Below, one piece after another: positions 32,031 through 41,103 of a stretch of DNA of 57,338 nucleotides; the first letter of the stretch is position 1; every line of letters starts with the position of its first letter. Location: NCBI GenBank assembly GCA_002327305.1, contig DCUZ01000014.1, positions 1-57,338 of the forward strand, written 5' to 3'. The notes below the pieces were generated by a model. That model was not told the DNA's origin and did not search any database. It worked only from the letters and a program-made list of their open reading frames with translations. The position numbers were made by a program, and so were the translations under genes. This DNA is from Holophagales bacterium UBA2201. GTDB lineage: Bacteria; Acidobacteriota; Thermoanaerobaculia; UBA2201.

Positions 32031-34626
32031 GCCGACCGCTGTGAAGCCCATCCGCATCCTGGTGGTGGACGACCAGGCGGAGAACCGCTACCTCCTGCGC
32101 AGCATGCTGGGCGGCCTGGGGCACCACGTGGAGGAGGCGGCCGACGGCCGCGAGGCCCTGGAGAAGCTGCGCACCGCCCAATGGGACCTGGTCATCTCCG
32201 ACATCCTGATGCCGGTGATGGACGGCTATCAATTGTGCCGGAACCTGCATGCGGACGAGCGTCTCCGCCACATCCCCTTCATCTTCTACACCGCCACCTA
32301 CGTGGACGCCCGCGACGAGGAGTTCGCCCTGAAGCTGGGCGCCGACCGGTTCCTGCGCAAGCCCATGGACCCGAAGGCGTTTTTGGCCCAGATCCAGGGG
32401 CTCATGGCCGAAGTGGCGGCCAACCACGGCAGGCCGCCCCGGACGGTCCAGGCGGACGAGCGCGAGATCCTGGTCCTCTACAACGAACGGCTGATCCGGA
32501 AGCTCGAGAAAAAGATGCTGGACCTGGAGCGCGAGGCCGCCGATAGGAAACGGGCGGAGGGGGAATTGAAGCGGAGCGAGGAGAAATACCGCACCCTGGT
32601 CGAGCAGGCCTCCGACGCCATCATCATTCTCAGCGCGGACACCCGGATCCTCGACGTCAACCCCGCCGCGTGCTCCATCCTGGGCCGCAAGGAGAGCGAA
32701 CTGGTCGGCATGGCGTTCACGGAACTCATCCCCCAGGAGGATCTGGACGCGGTGCCGCTTCAGATCCAGGACATCCTGCGGGGCAGGACGGTCCTGTTCG
32801 AGCGGAAGGTGAGGCGCCTCGACGGCACGGTGGTCCCCCTGGAGATCAGCGCGAAGGTGCTCAAGGACGGGCGGGTGCAGTGCATCGCGCGCGACGTCTC
32901 GGAGCGCCAGAGGGCCCAGGACGCCCTGCGGGAGAGCGAGGAGCGCTACGCCCTCGCCGCCCGGGGGTCCAACGACGGCCTGTGGGATTGGAACCTGAAG
33001 ACCGACACCATCTATTTCTCCCCGCGGTGGAAAGCGATGCTGGGCTGCGAAGAGGGGGATGAATGCCGGACGGCCGATGACTGGTTCGGGCGGGTCCACC
33101 CCGACGACGCGGACCGGCTCAAGGCCCTCCTCCGCTCCCACATGGACGGGGTCACCCCCCATTTCGAGGCGGAGCACCAGATCCGGCACAAGGACGGCAC
33201 CTACCGGTGGGTCCTGACCCGCGGCCTGGTGGTCCGGGACCCGCGCCTCTCCCCGTCGCGCATTGCGGGGTCGATGACCGACATCACCGAGCGGAAGCGG
33301 GCCGAGGAGCAGTTGCTGCACGACGCCTTCCACGACGCCCTCACGGGCCTGCCCAACCGCGCCCTCTTCACCGACCGCCTCAGCCAGGCGCACGCCCGCG
33401 CGAAGCGGTCGGGGGAGTATGCCTTCGCGGTGCTCCACGCCGACCTCGACCGCCTCCAGGTGATCAACGAAAGCCTGGGCCACGCGACCGGGGACGCCGT
33501 CCTGAAGGCGGCGGCGGAGCGGATCCGGGCCTGCCTCCGCCCCGGCGACACCCTGGCCCGCTTCGGCGGCGACGAGTTCCTCGTCCTCCTGGACGGCGTC
33601 GGGGACTTCGCCCAGGCCGGCCGCATCATCGAGGCCATCAAGGCGGAGTTGGCCCGGCCGCTGCGCCTCGGCGACCACGAGACCCTGGTCACGGCGTCCA
33701 TGGGGATCGTCATGGCCAAGGCCGCGTACGAGCGCCCGGAAGATTACCTGCGGGACGCCCACCTGGCCATGCACAAGGCCAAAGCACGGGGGCGGGCCAG
33801 CGTGGAGGCGTTCGACGCCAATCTGCACGCCGCGGCCATGGAGCGGCTGAAGTTGGAGTCGGCGCTCCGGAGGGCCGTCGAAGACCGCCAGTTCCAGGTC
33901 TATTACCAACCCGTCGTGGACCTCCAGACGGCGCGGCTGACGGGGCTGGAGGCCCTCGTCCGGTGGGATCATCCGGAGCGGGGGGTGCTCCTCCCCCATG
34001 ACTTTCTGAAGGTCGCCGAGGAGGCCGCCTACCTGGTGGCCATCGACCGCCTGGTGATGGGGGCGGCGTGCTCCCAATTGCGCCGGTGGATCGACAAGGA
34101 CCCCTCCCTGGACGGCATCAGCGTCAGCGTCAACTTCTGCAGCCGGCAGTTCTCCGAGCCGGACCTGACGGATTTCATCGGCCGGACGCTGGAGGTCTCC
34201 GGCCTCCGGCCCCGCAACCTCTGCATCGAGATCACCGAAGGCGCCCTCATGGAGAACATCCAGCGGACCCAGGAGGTCCTGACCCGCCTGCGGTCCATGG
34301 GCGTCGGCCTCTACATCGACGATTTCGGGACCGGATACTCCTCGCTGAGTTATCTCCACCACTTCCCCATCGACCTTCTGAAGATCGACCGCTCCTTCGT
34401 CGCCCAGATGACCTCGGCCGGAGACCCCGTCCCCATCGTCCAGACCATCATCACGATGGCGCACACCATGGGGATGAAGGTGTTGGCGGAGGGGGTGGAG
34501 ACCGGCCTCCAGTGCGCCCGCCTGAAGTCCCTGGAATGCAACTACGCCCAGGGATTTTTGTTCTCCCGTCCGGTCGGCGCCGTTGAAGCCGAGGCCTATC
34601 TCATGGCGAAGCGGGCCTGGCTCTAA
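32023..34626 (+). CDS. REC-PAS-PAS-GGDEF-EAL cyclic-di-GMP protein
   Basis: 867 residues. Receiver at about 5-125 (ILVVDDQAENRYLLRSML, Asp in LVISDILMPVMDGY); two PAS domains (about 185-300 and 305-425); GGDEF at 515-519 (ARFGGDEFLVLL) with an RPGD inhibitory-site motif at 506-509; EAL at 643-645 (GLEALVRWDHPE) with CIEITEGAL, YIDDFGTGYSSL, KIDRSF and LAEGVETG all intact. Both the cyclase and the phosphodiesterase domains look catalytically able, so its net effect on cyclic-di-GMP is probably switched by phosphorylation. It ends the operon that begins with the TonB receptor. Confidence 0.94.
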   Translation: MSKPTAVKPIRILVVDDQAENRYLLRSMLGGLGHHVEEAADGREALEKLRTAQWDLVISDILMPVMDGYQLCRNLHADERLRHIPFIFYTATYVDARDEEFALKLGADRFLRKPMDPKAFLAQIQGLMAEVAANHGRPPRTVQADEREILVLYNERLIRKLEKKMLDLEREAADRKRAEGELKRSEEKYRTLVEQASDAIIILSADTRILDVNPAACSILGRKESELVGMAFTELIPQEDLDAVPLQIQDILRGRTVLFERKVRRLDGTVVPLEISAKVLKDGRVQCIARDVSERQRAQDALRESEERYALAARGSNDGLWDWNLKTDTIYFSPRWKAMLGCEEGDECRTADDWFGRVHPDDADRLKALLRSHMDGVTPHFEAEHQIRHKDGTYRWVLTRGLVVRDPRLSPSRIAGSMTDITERKRAEEQLLHDAFHDALTGLPNRALFTDRLSQAHARAKRSGEYAFAVLHADLDRLQVINESLGHATGDAVLKAAAERIRACLRPGDTLARFGGDEFLVLLDGVGDFAQAGRIIEAIKAELARPLRLGDHETLVTASMGIVMAKAAYERPEDYLRDAHLAMHKAKARGRASVEAFDANLHAAAMERLKLESALRRAVEDRQFQVYYQPVVDLQTARLTGLEALVRWDHPERGVLLPHDFLKVAEEAAYLVAIDRLVMGAACSQLRRWIDKDPSLDGISVSVNFCSRQFSEPDLTDFIGRTLEVSGLRPRNLCIEITEGALMENIQRTQEVLTRLRSMGVGLYIDDFGTGYSSLSYLHHFPIDLLKIDRSFVAQMTSAGDPVPIVQTIITMAHTMGMKVLAEGVETGLQCARLKSLECNYAQGFLFSRPVGAVEAEAYLMAKRAWL

Positions 34627-34639
34627 GTAGGGGATAGCG

Positions 34640-34721
34640 GGAAGGAGGAAGGCAGAAGGCGGAAGGAGGAAGGCAGAAGGCGGAAGGAGGAAGGCGGAAG
34701 GCGGAAGGAGGAAGGCGGAAG
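34640..34721. repeat. Tandem repeat, about four 21-bp copies
   Basis: Copies of GGAAGGAGGAAGGCAGAAGGC starting at 34640, 34661, 34682 and 34703; the last two have G for A at one site and the last is cut short. Purely purine on the plus strand. Confidence 0.9.
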
Positions 34722-34807
34722 ATAATCAGCGGGGCAGCCGGGCGGGGGGCGTTGCCGCATTCCCGCCTGATGCCTTCCCGCGATGGTGCGCCGGTCCTCC
34801 GCCCCGC

Positions 34808-35300
34808 GGTTTTGGATTATTGAAGCCGGCCGACTGGAGAGTCGGCCCCACATTCCCCATCAAACTTCACGCCGGGCGGGCGGGGGAACGCGCAGGTTCT
34901 CCCTCAGCCGAGAGAGCCACGGCCACAGGCCGTGGCTGAATCGGCATGAGGGATGTCTCAAGCCTCTGGCCCTGTGTGGATTCGAGATGGCGGCTTGGGA
35001 TTTCGCCCCCGCTCAATCGCTCGCATGCGAGTCGCAGCGCAAGGTAGCTCCATCCAACCTGCGGTTTTGTATTATTGAAGCCGGCCGACTGGAGAGTCGG
35101 CCCCACATTTCCAATCTGCGGCTTTGAGGGCGGTCGGGATGTAGCGCAGGTTCTCTAACCTGCGGCTTTGAGGGCGGTCGGGATGTAGCGCAGGTCCTCC
35201 GACCTGCGGTTTTGGATCATCGAAGCCGGCCGACTGGAGAGTCGGCCCTACATTCCCAATCAAACTTCTCGCCGGGCGGGTGGGGGACCGCGCTGCGGTC
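34808..35300. repeat. Cluster of interspersed repeats
   Basis: Three copies of a 50-bp unit containing GGCCGACTGGAGAGTCGGCC (34808-34860, 35061-35110, 35206-35257); a 43-bp direct repeat at 35117-35202 containing GATGTAGCGCAGGT; and a pair of 40-bp copies (34859-34899 and 35259-35299) with GCCGGGCGGG. The inverse of the GCGCAGGTCCTCCGACCTGC piece returns at 35599-35623. No gene is present. Confidence 0.8.
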
Positions 35301-35660
35301 TACGGTCTACGCGCTACCGGGCGGGTGGGCGGCATTATAAAAGGGGACAGTCACCTATTTATTGAGCAATTTAGAATGACTGTTGGATGGTGATTCCGGC
35401 GATATCTGATCACTTGACAACTTCCGGCGCAACGCGCCACGATGGATCACGGATGCGACCGTGAATACGAATGAGAGTGTGGCTTTATACCGGGCCTACC
35501 TGCAGGAGAATGATCTGCCGGGGAGGCCGTAGGTTCTTCCCGCTCGAAATGGTTGCAAGGGGGGCGATGGCATCCCCCTGATTTTTTGAACAAAACAAAG
35601 CCGCAGGTCGGAGGACCTGCGCTACACGGGTCAAAATCTGCCCTTGCCACATCGCCCGTT
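35301..35660. other. Gene-less stretch with a possible transposase scar
   Basis: AAAAGGGGACAGTCACCTATT near 35339 is a motif I associate with the flanks of REP-associated (Y1) transposases. A short frame at 35461-35532 (SVALYRAYLQENDLPGRP) could be the last codons of such a gene. Neither is strong, and nothing else is recognised. Confidence 0.3.
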
Positions 35661-35703
35661 TTGATTTAAGATGGCGGGACTCCCCATCCACTTAGGAGGT
35701 CCC

Positions 35704-37029
35704 ATGGATACGAAGCACCGATTCCCGGCCACCTTCTGGGCCGCCAACACCGTCGAATTGTTCGAGCGGGGGGCCTATTACGCCATCGCCTCCTTCGTCG
35801 TCATCTATCTCAACGAGACCCTGGGGATGAGCCCCACCTTCGCCACTTTCCTCAACGGCACCCTCCTCTGGGGGATCATCTACTTCATGCCCATCCTTTC
35901 CGGGACGCTGGCCGACCGGTACGGGTTCAAGCGGTCGCTCTCCCTCTCCTTCGTCCTCCTGGTCCTGGGGTACCTCATCATGGGGACCGTCCAGAAGATC
36001 TGGTCCGGCCCCGACTTCACGGTCCCGGTGGTGGCCGCCATCCTCTGCATCGGGATCGGGGGCTCGTTCGTCAAGCCCTGCATCTCCGGGACGGTGCAGA
36101 AGACCTCCGGCGCCCATACGGTGCTGGGGTTCGGCATCTTCTACATGACCATCAACATCGGCTCCATGCTGGGGCGCATCGTCTCCTACAATGTCCGGGT
36201 CGAGTACGGCATCCCGGCCATCTTCACCTGGGTGGCCACCGCCTTTGCCGTCGCGGGGCTCCTGGTGACCCTCTTCGTCTACAAGGAGCCGCAATACCAG
36301 GGCGACGCGCCGACGCAGATCTCGGCCAAGCCCAAGACGCTGGGGGCGGCCTTGAAGGGGATGTTCGTCGTCCTGGGCGACCTCAAGTTCGTCTTTTTCC
36401 TCATCGTCATCGGGCTGTTCTGGATCATCTATGTCCAGATCTACAACCTGGTCCCCCTCTTCCTCCGGTTCGTGGACCCCGACGCCGCCGTGGAACTCTA
36501 CACCCTCATCAATCCCGTGATGATCGTGGCCTTCCAACTGCTCATCACCAAACTTTCCAAGCACTGGACGGCCCTGGCCTCCATCATGGTGGGGATCGGC
36601 GTGACGGTGGTGGGGATGCTCCTCAACATCATCCCCTGGCTGATGGGATTGGACCCGGCCGCCCGGGTGCCGGTCCTGGGGCTGGCCCTCCCCGTGGCGG
36701 GGCTCTTCATGCTGGGATCCCTGGGGGCCATGGCGCTGGGGGAGATGTTCACCTCGCCGCGCGTCTATCAGTACATCGGGGGGATCGCCCCCAAGGGGCA
36801 GGAGGGGCTCTATCTGGGATACGCCAACCTGCCGCTGGCCATCGGAACCATCGTCGGGGCGCCGGCGGGGGGATACCTGTTCGAGCGGCTGGTGCAGGAT
36901 CCCTCGGGCGCCGGGGAACCGGTCCGGGCGGTCCTGATGTGGTCGCTCGTCGCCCTCATGGGGGTCCTCTCCATGGGTGGCATCTGGATCTACGACCGGC
37001 TGGTGCGCCGGGGAGGGGATACCGCTTGA
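35704..37029 (+). CDS. Major-facilitator transporter, POT/peptide-transporter-like
   Basis: 441 residues, about 12 membrane helices. NTVELFERGAYYAIASFVVIY resembles the ExxERFxYYG motif of proton-dependent oligopeptide transporters, and SGTLADRYGFKR is the loop 2-3 signature of the superfamily. It probably imports di/tripeptides or related compounds with protons. The ATG at 35704 has AGGAGGT upstream. Confidence 0.85.
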   Translation: MDTKHRFPATFWAANTVELFERGAYYAIASFVVIYLNETLGMSPTFATFLNGTLLWGIIYFMPILSGTLADRYGFKRSLSLSFVLLVLGYLIMGTVQKIWSGPDFTVPVVAAILCIGIGGSFVKPCISGTVQKTSGAHTVLGFGIFYMTINIGSMLGRIVSYNVRVEYGIPAIFTWVATAFAVAGLLVTLFVYKEPQYQGDAPTQISAKPKTLGAALKGMFVVLGDLKFVFFLIVIGLFWIIYVQIYNLVPLFLRFVDPDAAVELYTLINPVMIVAFQLLITKLSKHWTALASIMVGIGVTVVGMLLNIIPWLMGLDPAARVPVLGLALPVAGLFMLGSLGAMALGEMFTSPRVYQYIGGIAPKGQEGLYLGYANLPLAIGTIVGAPAGGYLFERLVQDPSGAGEPVRAVLMWSLVALMGVLSMGGIWIYDRLVRRGGDTA

Positions 37030-37049
37030 CCGCGGTCCCATCCTGAGGG

Positions 37050-37817
37050 ATGAACTTCACCGTCCTGGGATCGGGGAGCCGGGGGAACGCCTATCTGGTC
37101 GCGGCGGGGGCGACCCTTCTCCTGGTGGACGCCGGGTTCTCGCGCCGCGAATTGCAGAGGCGCATGGCGGCGGCGGGGCGGTCGCTGGAGGAGGTGACGG
37201 CCCTCCTCCTCACCCACGAGCACGGCGACCACTGCTCGGCCGTCCCCCAGCTCGTCAAGAGGGAGCGTTTTCCCGTCCTGGCCACCCCGGGAACCCTGGA
37301 GCAGACCGGGCTGTCGGGCAACGGCCGCATCGTCCCCCTGGACGGCAAGGCATTGGAAATGGGGGACTTGCGTGTCACCGCCTTCGCCGTCTCCCATGAC
37401 GCCGTCGAGCCGGTGGGGTTCGTCTTCGAAAGCCAGGAGGGGCGCCGCCTGGGGCTGGTTTCCGATCTGGGGACCGTCACGACGCTGGTCCTTCAGCGGC
37501 TTCAAGGATGCCACTGCCTGGCGTTGGAGGCGAATCATGACGAGGAGAAATTGCGCACGGGGCCCTACCCCTTCGATCTCCAGCGCCGCATCCGGAGCAA
37601 CCACGGACACCTCTCCAACGCCCAGGCCTGCCGCGCCCTGGCCGACCTGGTCCACGGCGCCCTGCGCGCCATCGTCCCGATCCACCGCTCCGAGGTCAAC
37701 AACGACCCGATTCTGGTAAAATACAGTGTCACGGAAGCTCTGCGCCGCCAATCGGGGTCGGACATCCAGTGCGTTATGACGAGCCAGCACGAGGTCCTGC
37801 CATTCGGGGAGGTATAA
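37050..37817 (+). CDS. MBL-fold metallo-hydrolase, YycJ-like
   Basis: 255 residues. GSGSRGNAYLVAAGATLLLVDAGFS and the metal-binding THEHGDHCSA match the YycJ/WalJ group; further ligands are in AFAVSHDAVEP and LVSDLGT. YycJ proteins are thought to be DNA 5'-exonucleases that help in mismatch repair. The gene ends directly before purS (no gap), so it is likely co-transcribed with the purine genes. Confidence 0.88.
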   Translation: MNFTVLGSGSRGNAYLVAAGATLLLVDAGFSRRELQRRMAAAGRSLEEVTALLLTHEHGDHCSAVPQLVKRERFPVLATPGTLEQTGLSGNGRIVPLDGKALEMGDLRVTAFAVSHDAVEPVGFVFESQEGRRLGLVSDLGTVTTLVLQRLQGCHCLALEANHDEEKLRTGPYPFDLQRRIRSNHGHLSNAQACRALADLVHGALRAIVPIHRSEVNNDPILVKYSVTEALRRQSGSDIQCVMTSQHEVLPFGEV

Positions 37818-38054
37818 ATGCAGCTCAAAGTCCAGGTGTTTCTGAAGGCCGCGGTGTTGGATCCGCAGGGGAAAGCGGTCCTCGGATCCCTCCATTCCAT
37901 GGGGTTTACCGAGGTGGGGGACGTGCGGGTGGGGAAGGTGTTCTCCATCCAGGTCCCCGACGGCGACCCGGAGACGGTGAAGCTCCGGGTGGAGCAGATG
38001 GCGGCCAAACTGCTCTGCAACCCGGTCATCGAAGAGTTCGCCATCCTTCCATGA
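37818..38054 (+). CDS. purS: Phosphoribosylformylglycinamidine synthase subunit PurS
   Basis: 78 residues: MQLKVQVFLKAAVLDPQGKA, GFTEVGDVRVGKVF and LLCNPVIEEFAI. PurS is the small linker of the three-part FGAM synthase, helping pass ammonia from PurQ to PurL in step four of purine synthesis. It overlaps purQ by four bases. Confidence 0.95.
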   Translation: MQLKVQVFLKAAVLDPQGKAVLGSLHSMGFTEVGDVRVGKVFSIQVPDGDPETVKLRVEQMAAKLLCNPVIEEFAILP

Positions 38055-38758
38055 AGGCCGCGGTCGTCGTCTTTCCCGGATCCAACTGCGACCACGACAT
38101 CCACCACGTCCTCAACGAGGTGGCGGGGGTCCCCGCCGAATATGTCTGGCACGGCGAATCGTCGCTGGCCGGCTACGACGCCGCGGTCCTCCCCGGAGGG
38201 TTCTCCTACGGGGACTACCTCCGGTGCGGCGCCATCGCCCGGTTCTCCCCCATCATGCCCGAGGTGGAGCGCCTGGCCCGGGAGGGGAGGCCGGTCCTGG
38301 GGATCTGCAACGGCTTCCAGGTCCTCACCGAATGCCACCTCCTCCCGGGGGCGCTCCTGCGCAACCGCAAGTTGAAATTTCTCTGCCAGGACGTCCACCT
38401 GCGGGTGGAGCCCTCGGCCTCCCTCTACGCCGCGAAGTACCGCAAGGGCGAGGTGCTTCGGATCCCCATCGCCCACATGGACGGCAACTATTTTTGCGAT
38501 CCCGACACCCTGCGCGAACTGGAAGAGGGGAAACGGGTGGTGTTCCGCTATGTCCGTCCCGACGGCACACGGGAGGACGGCGACGGCACGGCCAACCCCA
38601 ACGGCGCCCTTGCCTCCATCGCGGGGATCATGAACAAAGAGGGGAACGTCCTGGGGATGATGCCCCACCCGGAGCGCGTTTCCGAGGCCGCGCTGGGGGG
38701 GACCGACGGCAGGCGCCTCTTTCAGGCGCTCAAGAAATTTCTGGAGGGACGGGCATGA
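38051..38758 (+). CDS. purQ: FGAM synthase glutaminase subunit PurQ
   Basis: 235 residues. FPGSNCDHD at the N-terminus, nucleophile Cys86 in VLGICNGFQVL, and the His/Glu pair in GMMPHPERV form the class I glutaminase triad. It frees ammonia from glutamine for PurL. Start by ATGA overlap with purS. Confidence 0.96.
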   Translation: MKAAVVVFPGSNCDHDIHHVLNEVAGVPAEYVWHGESSLAGYDAAVLPGGFSYGDYLRCGAIARFSPIMPEVERLAREGRPVLGICNGFQVLTECHLLPGALLRNRKLKFLCQDVHLRVEPSASLYAAKYRKGEVLRIPIAHMDGNYFCDPDTLRELEEGKRVVFRYVRPDGTREDGDGTANPNGALASIAGIMNKEGNVLGMMPHPERVSEAALGGTDGRRLFQALKKFLEGRA

Positions 38759-38900
38759 GCAGCGCGTTCTTCGTTCCTCGTTCCGCGTTCTGCGATAGGA
38801 AGGGTGGGACGCGGCCTGCTGTACGCAATACGCTGAACGGCCTTCCGGCCTTCTGGCGTTCCGGCGTTCTGGCCTTTTGCGGTCGGCACGGGGGTGGCTT

Positions 38901-41099
38901 ATGACCGACGCCCTCCGTCCCGGAACCCTGCCGGACGCCCGCTCCTTCGGCCTCAAGGAGGAGGAGTTCGACCGCATCGTCGCGCGCCTCGGGCGCACCC
39001 CCAACCTGACCGAACTGGGCATCTTCGCCGTCCTATGGTCGGAGCACTGCTCCTACAAAAGCAGCCGGATCCACCTGAAAAAGCTCCCCACGAAGGGGAA
39101 GCGGGTCCTCCAGGGCCCCGGAGAGAACGCCGGCGTCGTGGACATCGGGCAGGGTCTGTGCGTGGTCTTCAAGATGGAGTCGCACAACCACCCCTCCTTC
39201 ATCGAGCCCTTCCAGGGGGCGGCCACCGGCGTGGGCGGCATCCTGCGCGACGTCTTCACCATGGGGGCCCGCCCCATCGCCTGCCTCGACTCCCTCCGGT
39301 TCGGGGCCCCCGACGCGCCGCGGATGCAGTATCTCGTGGACGGCGTGGTGGCCGGCATCGGCTTTTACGGCAACTGTTTCGGCGTCCCCACCGTCGGGGG
39401 CGAAACCACCTTCTTCGAGGCCTACAACGAGAACATCCTGGTCAACGCCTTCACCCTGGGCCTCGCCCGCCACGAGGACCTCTTCTTCGGCCGTGCCTCC
39501 GGCGCGGGCAACCCCGTCTACTATGTGGGCTCCAAGACCGGGAAGGACGGCATCCACGGCGCCACCATGGCCTCCGAGGAGTTCTCCGACGCGACCGAGG
39601 AGAAGCGCCCCACCGTGCAGGTGGGCGACCCCTTCACCGAGAAGCTGCTGCTCGAGGCCCTCCTCGAACTCATGAAAACCGACGCCATCGAGGGGATCCA
39701 GGACATGGGGGCCGCGGGGCTCACCTCCTCCTCCTTCGAGATGGCGGGCCGGGCCGGCACCGGGATGCGTCTGGACCTGGACCAGGTCCCCCTGCGCGAA
39801 ACGGGGATGACGCCCTACGAGATCATGCTCTCCGAATCGCAGGAGCGGATGCTCCTGGTGGCGCGGCACGGGCACGATGCAACCATCGCCAGGATCTTTC
39901 ACAAGTGGGGGCTCGACGCGAGCCTCATCGGCGAGGTGACGGGCGACGGCCGGATGGTATGCACCTGGAAGGGCAAGACGGTGGTTGATCTGCCCATCGC
40001 CCCCCTGGCCCAGGACGCCCCCCTCTACGACCGTCCCCGCCGCCGCCCCTCCTACCTGCGCAAGGTGACCGTGGAGGCCGACGCGAAGGCCGACTCCGCC
40101 GATCTCGGCGGCGACCTCCTCGACCTCCTCGAGCACCCCAATTTCGCCTCCAAGCGGTGGGTGTGGCGCCAGTACGACCACCAGGTGCGCACCAACACCG
40201 TGATCGGGCCGGGTCTGGACGCCGCCCTCCTGCGCGTCAAGGGGACCCGGATGGGGGTGGCCATGACGAGCGACGTCAACCCCCTCTACTGCTACCTCGA
40301 CCCCCGCGAGGGGACGCGGTTCGCCGTGGCGGAGGCGGCGCGCAACCTGGCCTGCGTCGGGGCCCAGGGCATCGGCGTCACCGATTGCCTCAACTTCGGC
40401 AACCCGGAGAAGCCCGAGGTGATGTGGCAGTTCAAGGAGGCGGTGGAGGGGATGGCCTCGGCCCTGAAGGCGTTCAAGATCCCCGTCGTCTCGGGCAACG
40501 TCTCCCTCTACAACGACACCGAGGGGCGCTCCATCTGGCCCACCCCCACGGTGGCCATGGTGGGGCTCGTCAAGGACATGCGCCGCGTCCCCGAACGCGA
40601 ACTGCCGGAGGGGGCGCGGGTGTTGTTGGCCGGCGACGGCGAGGTGCGCCTGGCCGGCAGCCAGTACCTTTACCACAAGGGGACCCTCGTGGGGCGCCTG
40701 CCGAAACTGGACCTCAAGATGGAGAGGAAACTGCAGAAGTTCCTCCTCAAGGGGTACGCGAAGAGGGCCCTGAGGTTCGCCCACGATGTTTCAGAGGGCG
40801 GCCTGGCCGCGGCCCTGGCCGAGGTGGCCCTCTTCGCCGGCATGGGGTTCGACGGGAGCGTCCCGGGCGGTGACCCGGTCCTCCAGTGCTTCGGGGAGGG
40901 GGGGGGGCGGGCGCTGGTGGTGGGGGAGGAGGAGGCGCTCGCCGCCCTGGCCCGGGCCCTGGACCTGCCCCTGCGGCCCCTGGGGGTCCTCGGCGGCGAG
41001 GCCTTCCGCCTTTCCACCGGCGGGGCCCCCCTGGAGACCACCCTCGACGCCCTCCAGCGCCGGTTCGAGGGCGGGTTCAAGAAGGCGATGCGGGCGTAG
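38901..41099 (+). CDS. purL: FGAM synthase large subunit PurL (small form)
   Basis: 732 residues, the short PurL that works with separate PurS and PurQ. WSEHCSYKSS, KMESHNHPSFIEPFQGAATG, GGETTFFE and DMGAAGLTSSSFEMA are conserved; the ATP/FGAR site lies in the repeated AIRS-like halves. The ATG at 38901 follows GGGGTGG, a fair ribosome site. The 142 bases between purQ and purL are unusual for this operon and contain several GTTC repeats, with no gene. Confidence 0.96.
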   Translation: MTDALRPGTLPDARSFGLKEEEFDRIVARLGRTPNLTELGIFAVLWSEHCSYKSSRIHLKKLPTKGKRVLQGPGENAGVVDIGQGLCVVFKMESHNHPSFIEPFQGAATGVGGILRDVFTMGARPIACLDSLRFGAPDAPRMQYLVDGVVAGIGFYGNCFGVPTVGGETTFFEAYNENILVNAFTLGLARHEDLFFGRASGAGNPVYYVGSKTGKDGIHGATMASEEFSDATEEKRPTVQVGDPFTEKLLLEALLELMKTDAIEGIQDMGAAGLTSSSFEMAGRAGTGMRLDLDQVPLRETGMTPYEIMLSESQERMLLVARHGHDATIARIFHKWGLDASLIGEVTGDGRMVCTWKGKTVVDLPIAPLAQDAPLYDRPRRRPSYLRKVTVEADAKADSADLGGDLLDLLEHPNFASKRWVWRQYDHQVRTNTVIGPGLDAALLRVKGTRMGVAMTSDVNPLYCYLDPREGTRFAVAEAARNLACVGAQGIGVTDCLNFGNPEKPEVMWQFKEAVEGMASALKAFKIPVVSGNVSLYNDTEGRSIWPTPTVAMVGLVKDMRRVPERELPEGARVLLAGDGEVRLAGSQYLYHKGTLVGRLPKLDLKMERKLQKFLLKGYAKRALRFAHDVSEGGLAAALAEVALFAGMGFDGSVPGGDPVLQCFGEGGGRALVVGEEEALAALARALDLPLRPLGVLGGEAFRLSTGGAPLETTLDALQRRFEGGFKKAMRA

Positions 41100-41103
41100 G
41101 GCC

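Noticed and set aside
29373..34464. Very long minus-strand frames opposite the signalling operon
   Set aside because: Shadows of the histidine kinase and GGDEF-EAL genes caused by high third-position GC.
35461..35532. Small gene or transposase remnant (SVALYRAYLQENDLPGRP)
   Set aside because: Only 23 codons, no ribosome site and no recognisable motif; mentioned only as a possible scar.
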